A stretch of 64,000 nt of DNA. It comes from Pseudolysinimonas yzui (GTDB taxonomy: Bacteria; Actinomycetota; Actinomycetes; Actinomycetales; Microbacteriaceae). The notes under the pieces are model-generated. The model was not told the origin of the DNA, did no database searches, and saw nothing but the letters and a program-made list of their open reading frames with translations. This document shows, piece by piece, positions 53,627 through 62,864 of this stretch; position 1 is the first letter of the stretch; each line of letters begins with the position of its first letter. The translations under genes and the position numbers were made by a program. Location: positions 248,001 through 312,000 of the forward strand of contig NZ_BNAI01000001.1 of the NCBI RefSeq assembly GCF_014653215.1, read 5' to 3'.

Positions 53627-54690
53627 GCGAGGTCCTTCCGCCAGGCGCCCTCGTAGGCGATCGCGGTGAAGCCGAGGGCCTCGTTGACGTCGAGCATGTG
53701 CCGGTTCTCCTCGGCGTTGAAGGTGAGGATGCTGGGGTGGCCCGGCGAGACCGCCGCGAGATGGGCGAGGTTGGCGACCTTCGTGAGCATCCCGAGACGG
53801 TGCCCGCGGTGCTCACGCAGCACGAGGGTCGCGTACTGATGGACGGCACGATGGGACTGCGCGGGAGTCGACAGCACCGAGAACGCGACCAGCCGCCCCG
53901 AGGGGAGGTGCTCCGCCGCCGCGAACAGGTGGCGCCGCGGGCTCGACTCGCGCCGGTCGTCGGCGTCGCGAACGCGTTCGACGGTCCAGACATCCTCGGG
54001 CTCCTCGAGCCCTGCGCTCGGGGCGTCGGTGCTCATCCGGGTCGCGAGCACCGCGCGGTCCTCGAGCCAGCGCTCCGGGGTGCGGCCGACCCAGGTGTGC
54101 ACGCGGTAGTCGGGGCCGCTGGCCTCCTGCGCCGCGGCGACCCGGGCGTCGAGGTCGGGAACGGGCAGCTCGAGCCGGCTCATGCGCTCGACCTGCTCGA
54201 ACGAGTAACCGCGGGCCTGCAGAAAGCGTGTCGCCCGGTCGTCGGCCGCGATCGACCCGAAGCCCGTCGGAGAGGCCAGCCGTCGCCCGCCGGTCTCGCG
54301 GCCGGCGACGTAGGCGATCGCCTTGCGTCGCCCGTCGGCGTGCACCGTCGCTTCGACCCGGTCGGCGAGCTCGTGCCCGATGCCTCGCCCCCGGAACTCC
54401 GGATGCACGAGCACCTGCACCCACGAGGTGTCGGCTTCGTCGCCGGTCTGGGTCTCGGTCGTCGCCTGGGCCACGATGCGACCCGCTGCCCGAGCGACCA
54501 GCAGCCGCTTCGGCTGATACGGGTTGTGGTACTGCGGCAGCTCTTCGGCGGGCTCGTAGACGATGTCGGGGGTGCCGAACGCGTCGACGGCGACGACGTT
54601 GCCGACCTCGATCGCCTCGATGAAGTCCGCGGCCGACGGGTCGTCGACCGTCGGCGGGATGACCACCTCGTCGATGGAGAAGCCGCTCAT
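53623..54690 (-). CDS. GNAT-family acetyltransferase with two GNAT-like halves (paralogue 2)
   Basis: This 355-residue protein shares layout and many blocks with the gene at 52553: EFRGRGIGHELADRVEATV in the first half, VLREHRGHRLGMLTKVANLAHL and FNAEENRHMLDVNEALGFTAIAYEGAW in the second, and the shared middle APERWL...LATRMSTDAPSAGL. It is most likely a tandem duplicate. It is divergent from smc across 146 bases holding repeat copy D. Confidence 0.85.
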   Translation of the reverse strand: MSGFSIDEVVIPPTVDDPSAADFIEAIEVGNVVAVDAFGTPDIVYEPAEELPQYHNPYQPKRLLVARAAGRIVAQATTETQTGDEADTSWVQVLVHPEFRGRGIGHELADRVEATVHADGRRKAIAYVAGRETGGRRLASPTGFGSIAADDRATRFLQARGYSFEQVERMSRLELPVPDLDARVAAAQEASGPDYRVHTWVGRTPERWLEDRAVLATRMSTDAPSAGLEEPEDVWTVERVRDADDRRESSPRRHLFAAAEHLPSGRLVAFSVLSTPAQSHRAVHQYATLVLREHRGHRLGMLTKVANLAHLAAVSPGHPSILTFNAEENRHMLDVNEALGFTAIAYEGAWRKDLA

Positions 54691-54792
54691 GGCGGTACCT
54701 GCCTCACGCCGCCTGGTGGGCAGCCGACCAGACTACACAGAGTCCGTCTCGCTGAACAGAACAGGTACCGTAGGGGCAGTCCACTGTCGCTC

Positions 54793-54826
54793 GGGTCGAG
54801 TAGCGCCGGAGGCGCGTCTCGAGACC
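54793..54826 (+). repeat. Palindromic repeat, copy D (upstream of smc)
   Basis: GGTCGA / TCGAGACC outer arms enclose GCGCC-GGA-GGCGC (54803-54815). The smc ribosome-binding sequence (AGGAG at 54827-54831) begins exactly at the end of the element, so the repeat sits in the smc leader. Confidence 0.85.
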
Positions 54827-54836
54827 AGGAGTCCAC

Positions 54837-57800
54837 TTGTACTTGAAGAGCCTGACCCTCAAAGGGTTCAAGTCCTTCGCGACTCCCACGACGTTCGCGT
54901 TCGAGCCCGGGGTGACGTGCGTCGTCGGGCCGAACGGCTCGGGCAAGTCGAACGTCGTCGACGCCCTCGCCTGGGTGATGGGCGAGCAGGGGGCGAAGAC
55001 CCTCCGCGGCGGCAAGATGGAAGACGTCATCTTCGCCGGCACCGCATCCCGCGGCCCGCTCGGCCGCGCCGAGGTGCAGTTGACGATCGACAACTCCGAC
55101 GGCGCGCTGCCGATCGAGTACTCCGAGGTCACGATCTCGCGCACCCTGTTCCGCAACGGCGGCAGCGAGTACGCCATCAACGGCGAGCAGTGCCGCCTCC
55201 TCGACGTGCAGGAGCTGCTCTCCGACTCCGGCCTCGGGCGCGAGATGCACGTCATCGTCGGGCAGGGGCAGCTCGACGCCGTGCTGCATGCCACCCCGGA
55301 AGACCGCCGCGGCTTCATCGAGGAGGCGGCCGGCATCCTCAAGCACCGCCGCCGCAAAGAGAAGACCCTGCGCAAGCTCGAGGCGATGCAGGCGAACCTC
55401 ACGCGGCTCTCCGACCTCGCCGGCGAGATCCGCCGCCAGCTGAAGCCGCTCGGGCAGCAGGCCGAGATCGCCCGCGAGGCGGCGCTCATCCAGGCGACCG
55501 TGCGGGATGCCCGCGCCCGCCTGCTCGCCGACGAGGTCGTGTCGCTGCGGGCCGCCGTCGACGACCTCTCCCGCGGGGAGTCGGAGCGCAAGACCGAGAA
55601 GCTGGTGCTTCAGGAGCAACTCGACCAGGCCCGGCTGCGGCAGGGTCGTCTCGAGCAGGCGATGGTCGGGGATGCCGTCGACGAGGCCCGTCGCGTCGCG
55701 TTCGGTCTCGAGCAGGTTCAGGACCGCATGCGTTCGCTCTACACGCTCGCCAACCAGCGGCTGTCGCTGCTCGGCCAGCAGGCGGAGCTGCCCGGGATGT
55801 CGTCCACCATCAGCCAGCGCATGGTCGACGATGCCCGCGAGGAGATCACCCGCCTCGCCGCCGGGGTGGCTTCCGCCGAGGAGGCGCTCGGTCGCGCCAG
55901 CGCCGTCACCGCGACCGCGCGGGGAAGCCTCGACTCGCTCGACGAGGAGATCAGCGCGCAGAGCGCCCTGGTGTCGGCTCATGACCTCGAACAGGGTCGC
56001 CTCGCCGGTGTCGTCGCCGCGGCGGAGTCCCGCCTGGCCGCGACCCGGGCCGAACTCGACCGCCAGAAAGCGGCGCTCGCGCAGGCGGAGGCCCGCCGCG
56101 ATGCCGCCCGCGACGAACTGCTCGGGCTCGAAGGCGACGCCGAGGCGGTGCGCGAGGACGACTCGCTCGCGGCCGCGGTGACCGCCGCCGAGACGGCCGT
56201 CGAGACGCTGCGCGGTGAGGTCGAGACCCTGCGCGAAGAGCTGCACGCCTCCGAGCGCGAACGCGACGCCCTCGCCGCCCGCACCGGGGCGCTGTCGCTC
56301 GCCCTCGACCAGAAAGACGGCTCCGGCGCGATCGTCGGGGCGAAGGGCATCCGCGGGCTCGTCGCGGAGCACATCCAGGTGCGCGCCGGCTACGAAGCTG
56401 CGATCGCCGCAGCTCTCGGCTCGCTGTCCGACGCCGTGCTCGCCGACTCCCGGGATGCCGCGCTCGCCGCGCTCGACGACGTGCGGGCCGCGGCCGCGGG
56501 CCGCGTCGAGATCGTGATCGCCGACTCCGCCGCCCCCGCCCTCCCGACGGGACTGCCCGCCGGGGTCGAGTCGGCCGCTGCCCTGGTGACCGGACCCGAC
56601 GGCATCCGCGGACTGCTGGCATCCGTCGTCGTCGTCGACGACCTCGCCGCCGCGCGGAAGACCTGGCCCGCCATCGCCAAGCTGGGCGGCCTCACGATGA
56701 TCACCCGCGACGGCGACGTCATGACCGAGCACGTACTGCGCGGCGGCTCCGGCGGGGGACGTTCGACGATCGAACTCGCCGCCGAGCGGGATGCCGCGCA
56801 GGTGCGGCTCACCGAGGTGACGACCGCGATCGAGCGGCAGCGGTTCGCGCTCACCCAGAAGCGCGAGGCCCTCGACCTGGCGCAGATCGACGCGGCCCAG
56901 GCATCCGCCGCCCTCAAGGAGTTCGACACCCGCCTCGCCGAACGCAGCGAGGCCCTCGGCCGCTCGCGCGTTGCGCTCGAGGCCGCGCAGGCGGAGGGCG
57001 AACGTCTCGCCGAGTCGCTGCGCACCCTCGGCGCGGAGGTCGAAGAGGCCGAGGCCGTGCTCGACGCCGCCCGCGCCGAACGCGACGCCCACGCCGCGAA
57101 CCCGCGCCCGATGCTCGACGTCTCCGCCCGCGACGGGCTGCTCGCCGAGCTCGAGACCGCCCGCGCGGCGGAGGTGCAGGCCCGCGTCGAGCTCGAGACC
57201 GCCCGAGAGCGGGTGCGGGCTCAGGGGGCGCAGGCCGACTCGCTGCAGGCGCAACTCGAAGCCGAACGCGCGGCGGCGGAAGAGGCGGCCCGCATCGCCG
57301 TGCAGCGGCAGCACCAGGTGGAGGCGGCCCAGCGGGTCATCGCCGCGCTGCCCGCCGCCCTGGATGTCGCCGACCGGTCGGTGTCGCAGGCCCGCGTCGC
57401 GCTCGCCGCGGCCGAGGCCGCCCGCAGCCAGCAGAACGAGGAACTCGCCGAGCTGCGCCGCGCCGAGAGCACGCTGCGCGAACGTCTCGCGGCCCTCAAC
57501 GAGAACGTGCACGGCCTCGAGATGCAGGCCTACGAGAAGAAGCTGCACCTCTCGACGCTGCTCGAACGCGCCGCCGAAGAGCTCGCCCTCGACGAAGACG
57601 TGCTCGTCGCCGAGTACGGCCCCGACGTGCCCGTCATCGAGACCACCGAAGTCGACGGCGCGGAGGTCGAGACCTCGAAGCCGTTCATTCGCGCCGAGCA
57701 GGAAGCGCGCCTCGCCACCGCCGACCGGAAGCTCGGGCAACTCGGCCGGGTCAACCCGCTCGCGCTCGAGGAGTTCGAGGCGCTCGAGCAGCGCCACCGG

Positions 57801-58346
57801 TTCCTCACCGAGCAGCTCGCCGACCTCAGCGCCACCCGCAAGGATCTGCTGACGATCATCGACGAGATCGACGAGAAGATGCAGGACATCTTCTCCGCCG
57901 CCTTCGAAGACACCAAGGCGGCGTTCAACCAGGTGTTCCCGGTGCTGTTCCCGGGGGGAAGCGGCAGCATCCACCTCACCGCGCCCGACGACCTGCTCAC
58001 CACCGGCATCGAGGTCACGGTGCGACCCGCCGGCAAGAAGATCGAGCGGCTGTCGCTGCTGTCGGGTGGGGAGCGCTCGCTCGCCGCTGTCGCGCTGCTG
58101 ATCGCGATCTTCAAGGCACGGCCGAGCCCGTTCTACATCATGGACGAGGTCGAGGCGGCGCTCGACGACGCCAACCTGGGCCGGCTGCTCACCGTGATGG
58201 AAGACCTGCGGGCGCACTCGCAGCTCATCGTGATCACCCACCAGAAGCGCACGATGGAGATCGCCGACGCCCTCTACGGCGTCTCGATGAGACAAGACGG
58301 GGTCAGCGCAGTCGTCGGTCAGCGTGTGGGGGATCGCGTCACCTGA
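54837..58346 (+). CDS. smc: Chromosome segregation protein SMC
   Basis: This 1169-residue condensin ATPase has the N-terminal head with Walker A GPNGSGKSN (31-39), long coiled-coil arms rich in Ala/Glu/Arg, a hinge (about 494-634, DGSGAIVGAKGIRGLVAEHI onward), and the C-terminal head with signature LSGGERSLAAVALL near 1073 and Walker B FYIMDEVEAALDD near 1100. It compacts and orients the chromosome, loaded by ParB. The TTG at 54837 has AGGAG five bases upstream. It is flanked by repeat copies D and E in the same orientation. Confidence 0.98.
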   Translation: MYLKSLTLKGFKSFATPTTFAFEPGVTCVVGPNGSGKSNVVDALAWVMGEQGAKTLRGGKMEDVIFAGTASRGPLGRAEVQLTIDNSDGALPIEYSEVTISRTLFRNGGSEYAINGEQCRLLDVQELLSDSGLGREMHVIVGQGQLDAVLHATPEDRRGFIEEAAGILKHRRRKEKTLRKLEAMQANLTRLSDLAGEIRRQLKPLGQQAEIAREAALIQATVRDARARLLADEVVSLRAAVDDLSRGESERKTEKLVLQEQLDQARLRQGRLEQAMVGDAVDEARRVAFGLEQVQDRMRSLYTLANQRLSLLGQQAELPGMSSTISQRMVDDAREEITRLAAGVASAEEALGRASAVTATARGSLDSLDEEISAQSALVSAHDLEQGRLAGVVAAAESRLAATRAELDRQKAALAQAEARRDAARDELLGLEGDAEAVREDDSLAAAVTAAETAVETLRGEVETLREELHASERERDALAARTGALSLALDQKDGSGAIVGAKGIRGLVAEHIQVRAGYEAAIAAALGSLSDAVLADSRDAALAALDDVRAAAAGRVEIVIADSAAPALPTGLPAGVESAAALVTGPDGIRGLLASVVVVDDLAAARKTWPAIAKLGGLTMITRDGDVMTEHVLRGGSGGGRSTIELAAERDAAQVRLTEVTTAIERQRFALTQKREALDLAQIDAAQASAALKEFDTRLAERSEALGRSRVALEAAQAEGERLAESLRTLGAEVEEAEAVLDAARAERDAHAANPRPMLDVSARDGLLAELETARAAEVQARVELETARERVRAQGAQADSLQAQLEAERAAAEEAARIAVQRQHQVEAAQRVIAALPAALDVADRSVSQARVALAAAEAARSQQNEELAELRRAESTLRERLAALNENVHGLEMQAYEKKLHLSTLLERAAEELALDEDVLVAEYGPDVPVIETTEVDGAEVETSKPFIRAEQEARLATADRKLGQLGRVNPLALEEFEALEQRHRFLTEQLADLSATRKDLLTIIDEIDEKMQDIFSAAFEDTKAAFNQVFPVLFPGGSGSIHLTAPDDLLTTGIEVTVRPAGKKIERLSLLSGGERSLAAVALLIAIFKARPSPFYIMDEVEAALDDANLGRLLTVMEDLRAHSQLIVITHQKRTMEIADALYGVSMRQDGVSAVVGQRVGDRVT

Positions 58347-58350
58347 ATCC

Positions 58351-58386
58351 GGTGGTCGAGTAGCGTCGCAGACGCGTGTCGAGACC
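58351..58386 (+). repeat. Palindromic repeat, copy E (downstream of smc)
   Basis: GGTCGA / TCGAGACC outer arms enclose GCGTC-GCA-GACGC (58363-58375). The inner stem differs from copies C and D by a paired C-to-T and G-to-A change, so the stem is preserved. It starts five bases after the smc stop. Confidence 0.85.
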
Positions 58387-58401
58387 CGCTATCTTGGCGC
58401 C

Positions 58402-60060
58402 ATGAAGCGCTGGGTCGTCGCGGTGGTGCTCGCCGCGTTGTCGGTGATCGGGATGCCTGCTGTCGCGGCGCACGCGGACCAATCCGACTGCGCCGAGGGC
58501 TTCTATGGCACGACCCCGCAGAACGGGTACGAGTTCTTCGAGGTCGACAACCGGTTCGTGCCACCTCCGATGCGGTCGCAGCCGTGGGACTGCGCGGTGC
58601 GCGTCGCGAGCCGGGAATTCGACGAGACACTCGCAGCCGACGGCGGCTACGTCACGTCGATCCAGTACTTCCTGTTGTACGTCGACATGAGCTACGAAGA
58701 ATTGATCGAGTACTACCGGGCGTGGGAGCGCAGCGGGTTCGCGGACGGCACTCAGATCAACGTCATCTCGGCCGACGGCGGCGGCACGGAAAGCGTCGCG
58801 TTGGGCGCCGAGGATCTGGCGACCCGGGATCCGCGGCCGAGCTACGTTCATGCGCGTTTCAGCAACGGACAGTCGGTGCCGGCCCCGTCCACTCCGGGCT
58901 CGAACATCTACGAGTTGACCTGGACCGATGGGGTGGTCGCCCAGAGCGCCTCCGGCATCGAGGATCGGCCGCAGCTCTTCGCGAGCGTCCTGCTCACCGA
59001 ACCGGTCTCCGGGGGAACGGGGCTCGCCGACCCGAGCAGGATGAGCGACCTGCGCACCATTCAGGAGGCCGCGCCGACGGGGACTCAGTGGGCGATCATC
59101 GGCACCGGGTCGCTCATGCTCATGCTCGTCGTCGGGTGGCCGTCGACGCTGCTCAACTCGGTCGTCGGCTCGCGCTACCAGGCGATGGTGCGCTGGGTGA
59201 CCTCCCGCTTTCAGCGCAAGAAGGCGGATGCCGCCGACCCACCCGGTGATCCCACGATCAAACGCTCCGGCCTGCCCGGCTGGTTGATGTGGCCCGGCTT
59301 CGCGCTCGCCGCGATCCTCGGTGCGTTCGTCGACCCCGACTTCGGGCTCAATCTCATGTCGCTGCGCCTGGTGGTGACGCTCTTCCTGTCGTTCCTGCTG
59401 TTCAACCTGACGGCATGGGCGATCGTGCGGCGGGTCGCGGTGCGCCTTCAACCCGAATCCGACCCCTACCTCCGGTTCCGCTGGGGTTCGCTCATCCTGG
59501 TCTTCGCCGCCGTGCTCGTCGCCCGGCTGCTCGGCCTCGACCCCGGGGTCATCTTCGGACTCGTGGCCGGCGTCGCCTACGCGACGACACTCCAGGCCGC
59601 GAAGAGCGCGATCGTCACCATCGTCGGGTCGGCCTTCGGGCTCGCCCTCGCCCTCGTGGCGTGGGTCGGATACTCGCTGCTCGCACCCGCGCAGATCGAC
59701 AACTTCGCCTACGTGTTCCTCGTCGAGTTCCTCGCCGGGGTCACCGTGAAGGGGGTGTCGACGCTGCCGCTGTCACTGCTGCCGCTCGGCACCCTCGACG
59801 GCGCGAAGCTGTTCGGCTGGAAGAAGGCAGTGTGGGGCGCGTCGTACGTCGTCGGTCTCGCGGCCTTCATGGTCGTGCTCGCGACGATCCCGAAGGCGTG
59901 GGGCGAGATTCCCGACTTCCTGCGGTGGATCTGGATCTTCGGCGCCTACGCGGTGGTCGCGATCGTCATCTGGGCGGTCAACGCGCGGATGCTCAAGAAG
60001 AAGCCGCTGCCCCCCGAGCAGCAGCAGGGCGACCAGCCCGACGCCATCACGATCGACTGA
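58402..60060 (+). CDS. Large exported/membrane protein, unknown, with LPLGTLDG motif
   Basis: This 552-residue protein has a signal peptide (MKRWVVAVVLAALSVIGMP...HA), an extracytoplasmic domain of about 200 residues containing four Cys-poor blocks (YEFFEVDNRFVPPPMRSQPWDC), a helix near 228-250, and about six further helices to the end. The segment LPLSLLPLGTLDGAKLFGW resembles the PxxxLDG loop of membrane proteases of the M50 type, but no HExxH is present. I do not recognise the family. The C-terminal tail is charged. It ends overlapping the phosphatase gene by 14 bases. Confidence 0.65.
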   Translation: MKRWVVAVVLAALSVIGMPAVAAHADQSDCAEGFYGTTPQNGYEFFEVDNRFVPPPMRSQPWDCAVRVASREFDETLAADGGYVTSIQYFLLYVDMSYEELIEYYRAWERSGFADGTQINVISADGGGTESVALGAEDLATRDPRPSYVHARFSNGQSVPAPSTPGSNIYELTWTDGVVAQSASGIEDRPQLFASVLLTEPVSGGTGLADPSRMSDLRTIQEAAPTGTQWAIIGTGSLMLMLVVGWPSTLLNSVVGSRYQAMVRWVTSRFQRKKADAADPPGDPTIKRSGLPGWLMWPGFALAAILGAFVDPDFGLNLMSLRLVVTLFLSFLLFNLTAWAIVRRVAVRLQPESDPYLRFRWGSLILVFAAVLVARLLGLDPGVIFGLVAGVAYATTLQAAKSAIVTIVGSAFGLALALVAWVGYSLLAPAQIDNFAYVFLVEFLAGVTVKGVSTLPLSLLPLGTLDGAKLFGWKKAVWGASYVVGLAAFMVVLATIPKAWGEIPDFLRWIWIFGAYAVVAIVIWAVNARMLKKKPLPPEQQQGDQPDAITID

Positions 60061-60667
60061 CGGGCGCTTCGCCTTCGCGTGACGGCTGCCGGGCGGCGTG
60101 CTCGATCGGGATCTCCTCCAGCGGGATGCCGTTGACCGTCGCGACCTGCCAGGCTCCGTCTTCGAACCTCAGCATCGAGATCGAGCCGTTGTCGATGCCG
60201 GGTACCGGCCGCCCGGCGAGCCGCGCCAGGGTGTACCGGATGATCGTGCCGTGGCAGACGACGAGTACGGCGCCGTCGCGGATGTCGGCGACGATCGCCG
60301 CCAGCGCCGCCTCCCCGCGCCGGGCGACCGACTCGAGGCTCTCCGCCCCCGGGTACTCCCGCGCGGGCCAGCGTTCGATCGCGGCCGCAGCCGACGTGCC
60401 CTCGAGCGGACCGTAGTCGCGCTCGATCAGTTCGGGATACGCGCGCCCGAGGGGAATGTCGAGCCCGTCGGCGATGATCTGCGCCGTCTCCCGCGCGCGC
60501 TGCAGGGGCGAGCTGACCACGACATCCCAGGGCCGGGAGCGCAGCGTCATGAATGCGTCGTGCGCCTGCTCGCGGCCGGTGTCGTTGAGGGGGATGTCGC
60601 TCGAGCCCTGCAGCAGACCCTCGCGATTCCAGTCGGTCTGGCCGTGCCGGATGAACGCGATGAGCAT
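60047..60667 (-). CDS. Histidine phosphatase family protein
   Basis: This 206-residue enzyme has the RHG motif at the N-terminus (R7-H8-G9 in FIRHGQTDWN), SSPLQRARETAQII, the acid-base Glu region ERDYGPLEG, and the second His in VLVVCHGTIIRYTLA. It belongs to the phosphoglycerate mutase-like phosphatases; the substrate is unknown. It is divergent from ftsY with only 14 bases between starts. Confidence 0.92.
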   Translation of the reverse strand: MLIAFIRHGQTDWNREGLLQGSSDIPLNDTGREQAHDAFMTLRSRPWDVVVSSPLQRARETAQIIADGLDIPLGRAYPELIERDYGPLEGTSAAAAIERWPAREYPGAESLESVARRGEAALAAIVADIRDGAVLVVCHGTIIRYTLARLAGRPVPGIDNGSISMLRFEDGAWQVATVNGIPLEEIPIEHAARQPSREGEAPVSRS

Positions 60668-60681
60668 GCGACCATGGTGGC

Positions 60682-61551
60682 ATGGCGGCGACGTGGTCTC
60701 TGGGCTCTGCCCTGCGGGGGATGTTCTCGCGCGCGACGATCGACGACGAGACCTGGAGCGACCTGGAAGACGCCCTCATCTCGGCGGACTTCGGCCCCGA
60801 CCTGACCGACGCGATCGTCGATGAGTTGCGCGGCAAGGTCGCGAAGTACCGCACGACCGACCCCGCCGACCTGCAGCGGATGCTGCGCGAGACGATCGAG
60901 GAACGGCTCTCGCGCCTCGACTCGACCCTCACCCTGTCGAACCGGCCCGCCGTCGTGCTCGTCGTCGGCGTGAACGGCGTCGGCAAGACGACGACGATCG
61001 GCAAGTTCGCGAAGTTCCTCACCAACTACGGCCGCAGCGTCGTCGTCGGAGCGGCCGACACCTTCCGTGCGGCGGCCGTCGAACAGCTCGCCACCTGGGC
61101 CGAACGCGGGGGAGCCTCGATCGTCAGGCCGCAGCAACCCGGGCAGGACCCGGCATCCGTCGCCTTCCAGACCGTCGAGAAGGCCAGGCGCGACGGCATC
61201 GAGATCGTGCTCATCGACACCGCGGGCCGACTGCAGACCAAGAGCGGCCTGATGGATGAACTCTCCAAGGTGCGTCGCGTCGTCGAGAAACTCGAGCCGA
61301 TCGCCGAGGTGCTGCTCGTGCTCGACGCCACGACCGGGCAGAACGGCCTCGCCCAAGCGGAGGCGTTCATCGAACACGCCGGAGTGACGGGGCTCGTGCT
61401 CACCAAACTCGATGGCTCGGCGAAAGGCGGGTTTGTGCTCGCCGTGCAGGAGAAGACCGGCATTCCGATCAAACTCGTCGGGCAGGGCGAGGGGATCGGC
61501 GACCTGACCGGGTTCACGCCCCACGTGTTCGCGCAACAACTCGTCGGCTGA
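60682..61551 (+). CDS. ftsY: Signal recognition particle receptor FtsY
   Basis: This 289-residue SRP GTPase receptor has the N domain helices, G1 GVNGVGKTTTIGK, ADTFRAAAVEQL, DTAGR, and TKLDGSAKGG plus GQGEGIGDLTGF. It lacks the long acidic A domain of enteric FtsY, as is normal for short actinobacterial forms. It docks Ffh-bound ribosomes at the membrane; ffh begins at 63837. It is convergent with the esterase gene. Confidence 0.97.
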   Translation: MAATWSLGSALRGMFSRATIDDETWSDLEDALISADFGPDLTDAIVDELRGKVAKYRTTDPADLQRMLRETIEERLSRLDSTLTLSNRPAVVLVVGVNGVGKTTTIGKFAKFLTNYGRSVVVGAADTFRAAAVEQLATWAERGGASIVRPQQPGQDPASVAFQTVEKARRDGIEIVLIDTAGRLQTKSGLMDELSKVRRVVEKLEPIAEVLLVLDATTGQNGLAQAEAFIEHAGVTGLVLTKLDGSAKGGFVLAVQEKTGIPIKLVGQGEGIGDLTGFTPHVFAQQLVG

Positions 61552-61556
61552 CGGCC

Positions 61557-62447
61557 TCAGGCCGCGTCGAAGAACTCCCAGATCATCGTCGTCGCGTCGA
61601 ACGCGTCACTGGGCTGATCGGCGGCACCCTCGCGGGCGACCGATCCCGGCCACTGGTGCCCGGCATCCGCGACCGTCACGAGCACGACGTGGCGACCGTC
61701 GGCGCAGTCGCTGGCGCTCGTCGTGACGGGTGGCTCCTCGGTGATCACGGGGTCAGCGCAGGCGCCTGCCGCCCGCCAGAGGGCGTTGACATCGGCGATC
61801 GGCATCCCGTCGACGTCGCCCACACCGTCGCCCGGTTCGCCGTCCATGCGCACCTGCGAGTCGTCGAGGCCGTGGATGTGCAGCACCGAGGTCGGGGCGG
61901 GGGAATCGCAGGCGGTCACGATCGTGCCGGCGACGGGGGCGATCGCGGCGAACAGGCCGCTTTCGCAGGCGAGGCGGTAGGTCATCATCGCGCCGTTGGA
62001 CATGCCGGTCGCGAAGGTGCGGGCGCTCGTGATGCCGAACTCGCCCTGCAGTTCGGCGACGAGGGCGGCGACGAACGCGACATCGTCGACGCCGTCCTTC
62101 TCAGCGCCGCCGCAGCAGTCGCCCGCGTTCCAGGTGCGGCTCACCCCGTCGGGGTAGACGACGACGAACCCGGCGGCGTCGGCCCGGTCGTTCCAGCCGT
62201 AGGCGCGCTCCGCCTGCCGCGCCGAACCCAGGCCGCCGTGCAGCATCACGACGAGGGCCGGGTCGTCGGCGAACTCGTCGGGGATGTGCACCCGGTACGC
62301 GCGCTCGACGCCGTCGACGACGATCACCCGGCTCTCGGTGCGGGCGGATGCCGCCTCGGGCTCGTCGTCGCGAAGGCCGCAGCCGGTGAGCAGGGCGGCG
62401 ATCGCCGTAACGGTAAGCAGGGCGACGAGGATGCGGCGGCGACTCAT
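61557..62447 (-). CDS. PHB depolymerase/feruloyl esterase-like lipoprotein
   Basis: This 296-residue alpha/beta hydrolase has a signal peptide with lipobox LLTGC (C23), the oxyanion LHGGLG, DCCGG and the nucleophile S150 in ATGMSNGAMMTY. The Asp is in HGLDDSQV, and the His in AGHQWPG. The family includes secreted PHB depolymerases and carbohydrate esterases. Cell-surface location follows from the lipobox. The ATG at 62447 is preferred because it begins the signal peptide. Confidence 0.88.
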   Translation of the reverse strand: MSRRRILVALLTVTAIAALLTGCGLRDDEPEAASARTESRVIVVDGVERAYRVHIPDEFADDPALVVMLHGGLGSARQAERAYGWNDRADAAGFVVVYPDGVSRTWNAGDCCGGAEKDGVDDVAFVAALVAELQGEFGITSARTFATGMSNGAMMTYRLACESGLFAAIAPVAGTIVTACDSPAPTSVLHIHGLDDSQVRMDGEPGDGVGDVDGMPIADVNALWRAAGACADPVITEEPPVTTSASDCADGRHVVLVTVADAGHQWPGSVAREGAADQPSDAFDATTMIWEFFDAA

Positions 62448-62543
62448 GCGGCAAGTCTTCCGTTTCACGGCGACCGGCCGCGTCGTCTCGGCGACGCACA
62501 ATCGGTACTCCCGTCGGAGTACCGGAACCCCTAGGGTGGCGCC

Positions 62544-62861
62544 ATGAGTGACACCGACGTCTACGTGAGCCCGACCCGCGTTCCCGCCACCATCGCGCTG
62601 CTGCTCGGCGTGATCGGAACCGCCGGGATGGCCTGGAGTTTCGTCAACGGCATCTCCGCTGCGCTCGACTCGAGCGGCTCGGGGGCGGGTGCCTACGTCG
62701 CGGTGTTCCTCGTCGCGGCGGCACTCGTGGTCGCCGGTCTCGTGATCAGCATCGTCTGCCTTGCCCGCGGCCTCGCGCGCGGGATCGCGACCCTCGCGCT
62801 GCTCGTCGCGATCGTCCCGGTCGTCGCGATCATCGTCATCCGCATCGCCGCGACCGCCTGA
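62544..62861 (+). CDS. Small three-TM membrane protein, unknown
   Basis: This 105-residue hydrophobic protein has three helices (about 14-34, 50-72 and 80-102), a short Ser/Gly-rich loop (DSSGSGAG) and basic residues at the second turn (ARGLARG). No family is recognised. It is divergent from the esterase and convergent with the carbonic anhydrase-like gene, ending three bases before that gene's end. Confidence 0.6.
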   Translation: MSDTDVYVSPTRVPATIALLLGVIGTAGMAWSFVNGISAALDSSGSGAGAYVAVFLVAAALVVAGLVISIVCLARGLARGIATLALLVAIVPVVAIIVIRIAATA

Positions 62862-62864
62862 GGG

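Noticed and set aside
54687-58295. Very long open frame antisense to smc, and similar antisense frames opposite recG, the transglutaminase gene and the P-type ATPase-like gene
   Set aside because: They are by-products of high GC codon bias: low-complexity Gly/Arg/His/Asp-rich translations with no domains, opposite genes with clear motifs.
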